Shown in pieces: positions 62,203 to 64,000 of a stretch of 64,000 bases of DNA. The stretch's first letter is position 1. Each line of letters begins with the position of its first letter. The notes below the pieces were generated by a model. That model did not search any database, was not told the DNA's origin, and worked only from the letters and a program-made list of their open reading frames with translations. The DNA is from Terribacillus sp. FSL K6-0262 (GTDB lineage: Bacteria > Bacillota > Bacilli > Bacillales > Amphibacillaceae), in assembly GCF_037977385.1 (NCBI RefSeq), contig NZ_CP150277.1:1155001-1219000 (forward strand). The letters run 5' to 3'. Both the position numbers and the translations under genes were made by a program.

Positions 62203-63613
62203 CCTCCAGTTTGGCAGCCTGCTCCTCTGTCCACTTTCTATTCGTTTCCAGCAAGGCTTCTATATTGTCGACTTGTTCCCGGACCCGCGCTTTTGCCGTA
62301 CCTCCCGGGATATTCCTTGCTGCTACGACGGTTTCCGGTGCAAGTGCCTCGTAGATATCTTCCTTTATCAGACCCGAAAACTGCTGAAACTCTTCCAGGC
62401 CGAGATCCAGCAAATATTTTCCCTGTTCGATACTATACAGGACTGCCTGACCGACAACTGCATGTGATTCCCGGAAAGCCATGCCCTTTGCCACCAGGTA
62501 ATCAGCAAGATCTGTCGCATTGGAGAAATCATTGCGGACAGCCTGATACATATTATCCTGCTTCACATACATCGTCTCGATCATCGGCGCAAAGAGCCCA
62601 AGCGCCCCCTTCAATGTCTCCACTGTATCGAACATGCCCTCCTTGTCTTCCTGCATATCCTTATTGTACGCAAGCGGCAGGCCTTTCAAGGTCGTCAGCA
62701 TTCCCATCAGATGACCGAAGACCCGGCCGGATTTACCCCGGACAAGCTCTGCCACGTCAGGGTTCTTCTTCTGGGGCATCATGCTGCTGCCAGTCGAAAA
62801 GGCATCATCCAATTCGATGAAATCGAACTCGGCACTGGACCATTGCACCAATTCCTCTGATAGACGGGACAAGTGCACACTGATCAGGCTGGCTGCCGAC
62901 AAGAATTCCACGACGAAATCACGATCACTGACGCTGTCCAGACTGTTTTCGGTAATCCCGTCGAAATGCAGCTGCTCCGCCACAAAATGACGATCAATCG
63001 GGAATGTCGTGCCGGCCAAGGCACCTGCTCCGAGCGGCATTTTATTCACTCGCTTCCAGCTATCCTGCAGACGCTCGACATCCCGCTGCAGCATATAAGC
63101 ATATGCCATGAGATGATGGCCGAACAATACGGGCTGAGCCCGCTGCAGGTGGGTATAGCCAGGAAGGATCGTATCCAGATGCTGCTTCGCCTGTTCCGTC
63201 AATGCGGTCTGTACGGCTCCCAGCAATCCGATAATGTCCACGATTGCCTCACGCAAATACAAACGCATATCCAGTGCCACTTGATCATTACGGCTTCTTC
63301 CGGTATGCAGCTTGCCGCCTACCGGGCCGATATGGTCGATCAGCAGCCGCTCTACATTCATATGGATATCCTCGTCTGCTTGCGTGAGTGTTGCTTCCCC
63401 TGCCTGGATTTTGTGCAGCACCTGCTTCAATCCCTCAGCAATCGTTTCCGCTTCATCCCGTTCGATGATGCCGCATTTACCAAGCATCGCCACATGCGCG
63501 AGGCTGCCTTGGATATCGTATTCAGCCAGTTTCTGATCAAATCCGATGGAGGAAGTGTAGGCGTCTACTAATTCATTGGTCGGCTTCGTGAATCTTCCTC
63601 CCCAGAGCTTCAT
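62198..63613 (-). CDS. argH: Argininosuccinate lyase
   Basis: A 471-residue lyase of the fumarase/aspartase superfamily releasing arginine and fumarate. Signature [12 protein letters not shown] (about 278-289) with the catalytic serine loop, [13 protein letters not shown] and AYTSSIGFD. Start ATG 63613 overlaps the argG stop by four bases. Confidence 0.97.
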   Translation of the reverse strand: MKLWGGRFTKPTNELVDAYTSSIGFDQKLAEYDIQGSLAHVAMLGKCGIIERDEAETIAEGLKQVLHKIQAGEATLTQADEDIHMNVERLLIDHIGPVGGKLHTGRSRNDQVALDMRLYLREAIVDIIGLLGAVQTALTEQAKQHLDTILPGYTHLQRAQPVLFGHHLMAYAYMLQRDVERLQDSWKRVNKMPLGAGALAGTTFPIDRHFVAEQLHFDGITENSLDSVSDRDFVVEFLSAASLISVHLSRLSEELVQWSSAEFDFIELDDAFSTGSSMMPQKKNPDVAELVRGKSGRVFGHLMGMLTTLKGLPLAYNKDMQEDKEGMFDTVETLKGALGLFAPMIETMYVKQDNMYQAVRNDFSNATDLADYLVAKGMAFRESHAVVGQAVLYSIEQGKYLLDLGLEEFQQFSGLIKEDIYEALAPETVVAARNIPGGTAKARVREQVDNIEALLETNRKWTEEQAAKLEG

Positions 63614-64000
63614 TGTTTTACAGCTTCTTTTTTATTTATTTTCAAAAGTGACGGCACTTCCGTTTGCACTGTCTGCTGACGGGCAACTTCAGCCTGCACC
63701 TTCGTTGGCAGACCCCAAAGCTGGATGAAGCCAAGCGCTGCATCATGATCGAATTTATCCTCTGGCTTATACGTTGCCAAATCAAAGCTGTATAGCGATT
63801 CAGCTGATTCTCTGCCGACGACGAGTGCATGTCCTTTATACAGCTTCACTTTCACATTGCCGGAAACCGTCTGCTGTGTCTCTTCAATGAATGCCTGCAG
63901 CGCTTTTGTAAGCGGGGAATACCATAGACCATCATAAATTGTCTGTGCCAGTTTTTGCTCGATGATCGGTTTGAACTGGGAAATTTCACGTGTCATCGTC
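63610..64000 (-). CDS. argG: Argininosuccinate synthase, C-terminal part (cut by window edge)
   Basis: The last 129 codons of ArgG are present; the frame is open to the right edge. The segments [42 protein letters not shown] and [16 protein letters not shown] are conserved near the C-terminus of the enzyme, which joins citrulline to aspartate. The internal ATG at 63996 is not its start. Coupled to argH. Confidence 0.95.
   Translation of the reverse strand, partial: TMTREISQFKPIIEQKLAQTIYDGLWYSPLTKALQAFIEETQQTVSGNVKVKLYKGHALVVGRESAESLYSFDLATYKPEDKFDHDAALGFIQLWGLPTKVQAEVARQQTVQTEVPSLLKINKKEAVKQ

Noticed and set aside
1..64000. Mobile elements, CRISPR, tRNA or rRNA genes
   Set aside because: No transposase, integrase, spaced direct repeats, cloverleaf sequence or rRNA segment was noticed on either strand. 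A covariance or repeat search could still find a missed tRNA.

Overview
The window is a continuous stretch of chromosome from a low-to-moderate GC, spore-forming member of the Bacillaceae. Gene order and products match the Bacillus subtilis ydbP-cshA-ydcA-acpS-alr-ndoA-rsbR...rsbX-tex-cmpA-sprT region. A halotolerant genus such as Terribacillus is plausible, but the genus cannot be proved from this sequence. I see no rRNA, tRNA, insertion sequence, prophage or CRISPR array.

Positions 1-8.4 kb hold the general stress core, read on the minus strand: the ndoAI-ndoA (MazEF-type) module, the complete stressosome/partner-switch operon rsbR-rsbS-rsbT-rsbU-rsbV-rsbW-sigB-rsbX, then tex, cmpA and the start of a SprT-like gene. 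A textbook SigB promoter precedes rsbV. Further SigB-like promoters appear outside the operon. The best precedes a GSP39-type dehydrogenase, and another lies back-to-back with it.

Positions 8.5-17.3 kb carry alr, the lipoprotein ydcC, the NAD(P)HX repair enzyme, acpS, a rhomboid protease, the PH-domain pair ydbS/ydbT and the RNA helicase cshA. Positions 17.6-26 kb carry accessory genes: an esterase, yppG, the dehydrogenase, an ABC-F ATPase behind an elaborate attenuation leader, a lipid kinase, MntR-boxed mntH, the thioredoxin-like ydbP and a CapA-type lipoprotein. The ddl-murF pair found between ydbP and cshA in B. subtilis is absent here.

Positions 26-41 kb carry argS with a T-box (Arg specifier CGG), typA, the secretion-stress system cssRS with a divergent HtrA-type protease, a NUDIX hydrolase, a double-domain glycosyltransferase, a methyltransferase, yteA, an S51-type peptidase and a solitary class I ribonucleotide reductase alpha subunit without the usual C-terminal cysteine pair. 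Positions 41-51 kb hold a beta-hydroxyacid dehydrogenase, an AEC transporter, xpt, a cold shock gene, corA, trhO, a glutathione peroxidase, an SDR and a PadR/HAAS membrane signalling operon whose regulator appears to start at ATT.

Positions 51.8-54.1 kb hold an FMN-riboswitch-controlled riboflavin operon reduced to ribE-ribB-ribH, with no ribD and no GTP cyclohydrolase II domain. Positions 54.2-56.7 kb hold an ArsR/MFS pair and a VanZ-like protein. The window ends in an arginine cluster argG-argH // carA-carB-argF with a candidate ArgR operator.
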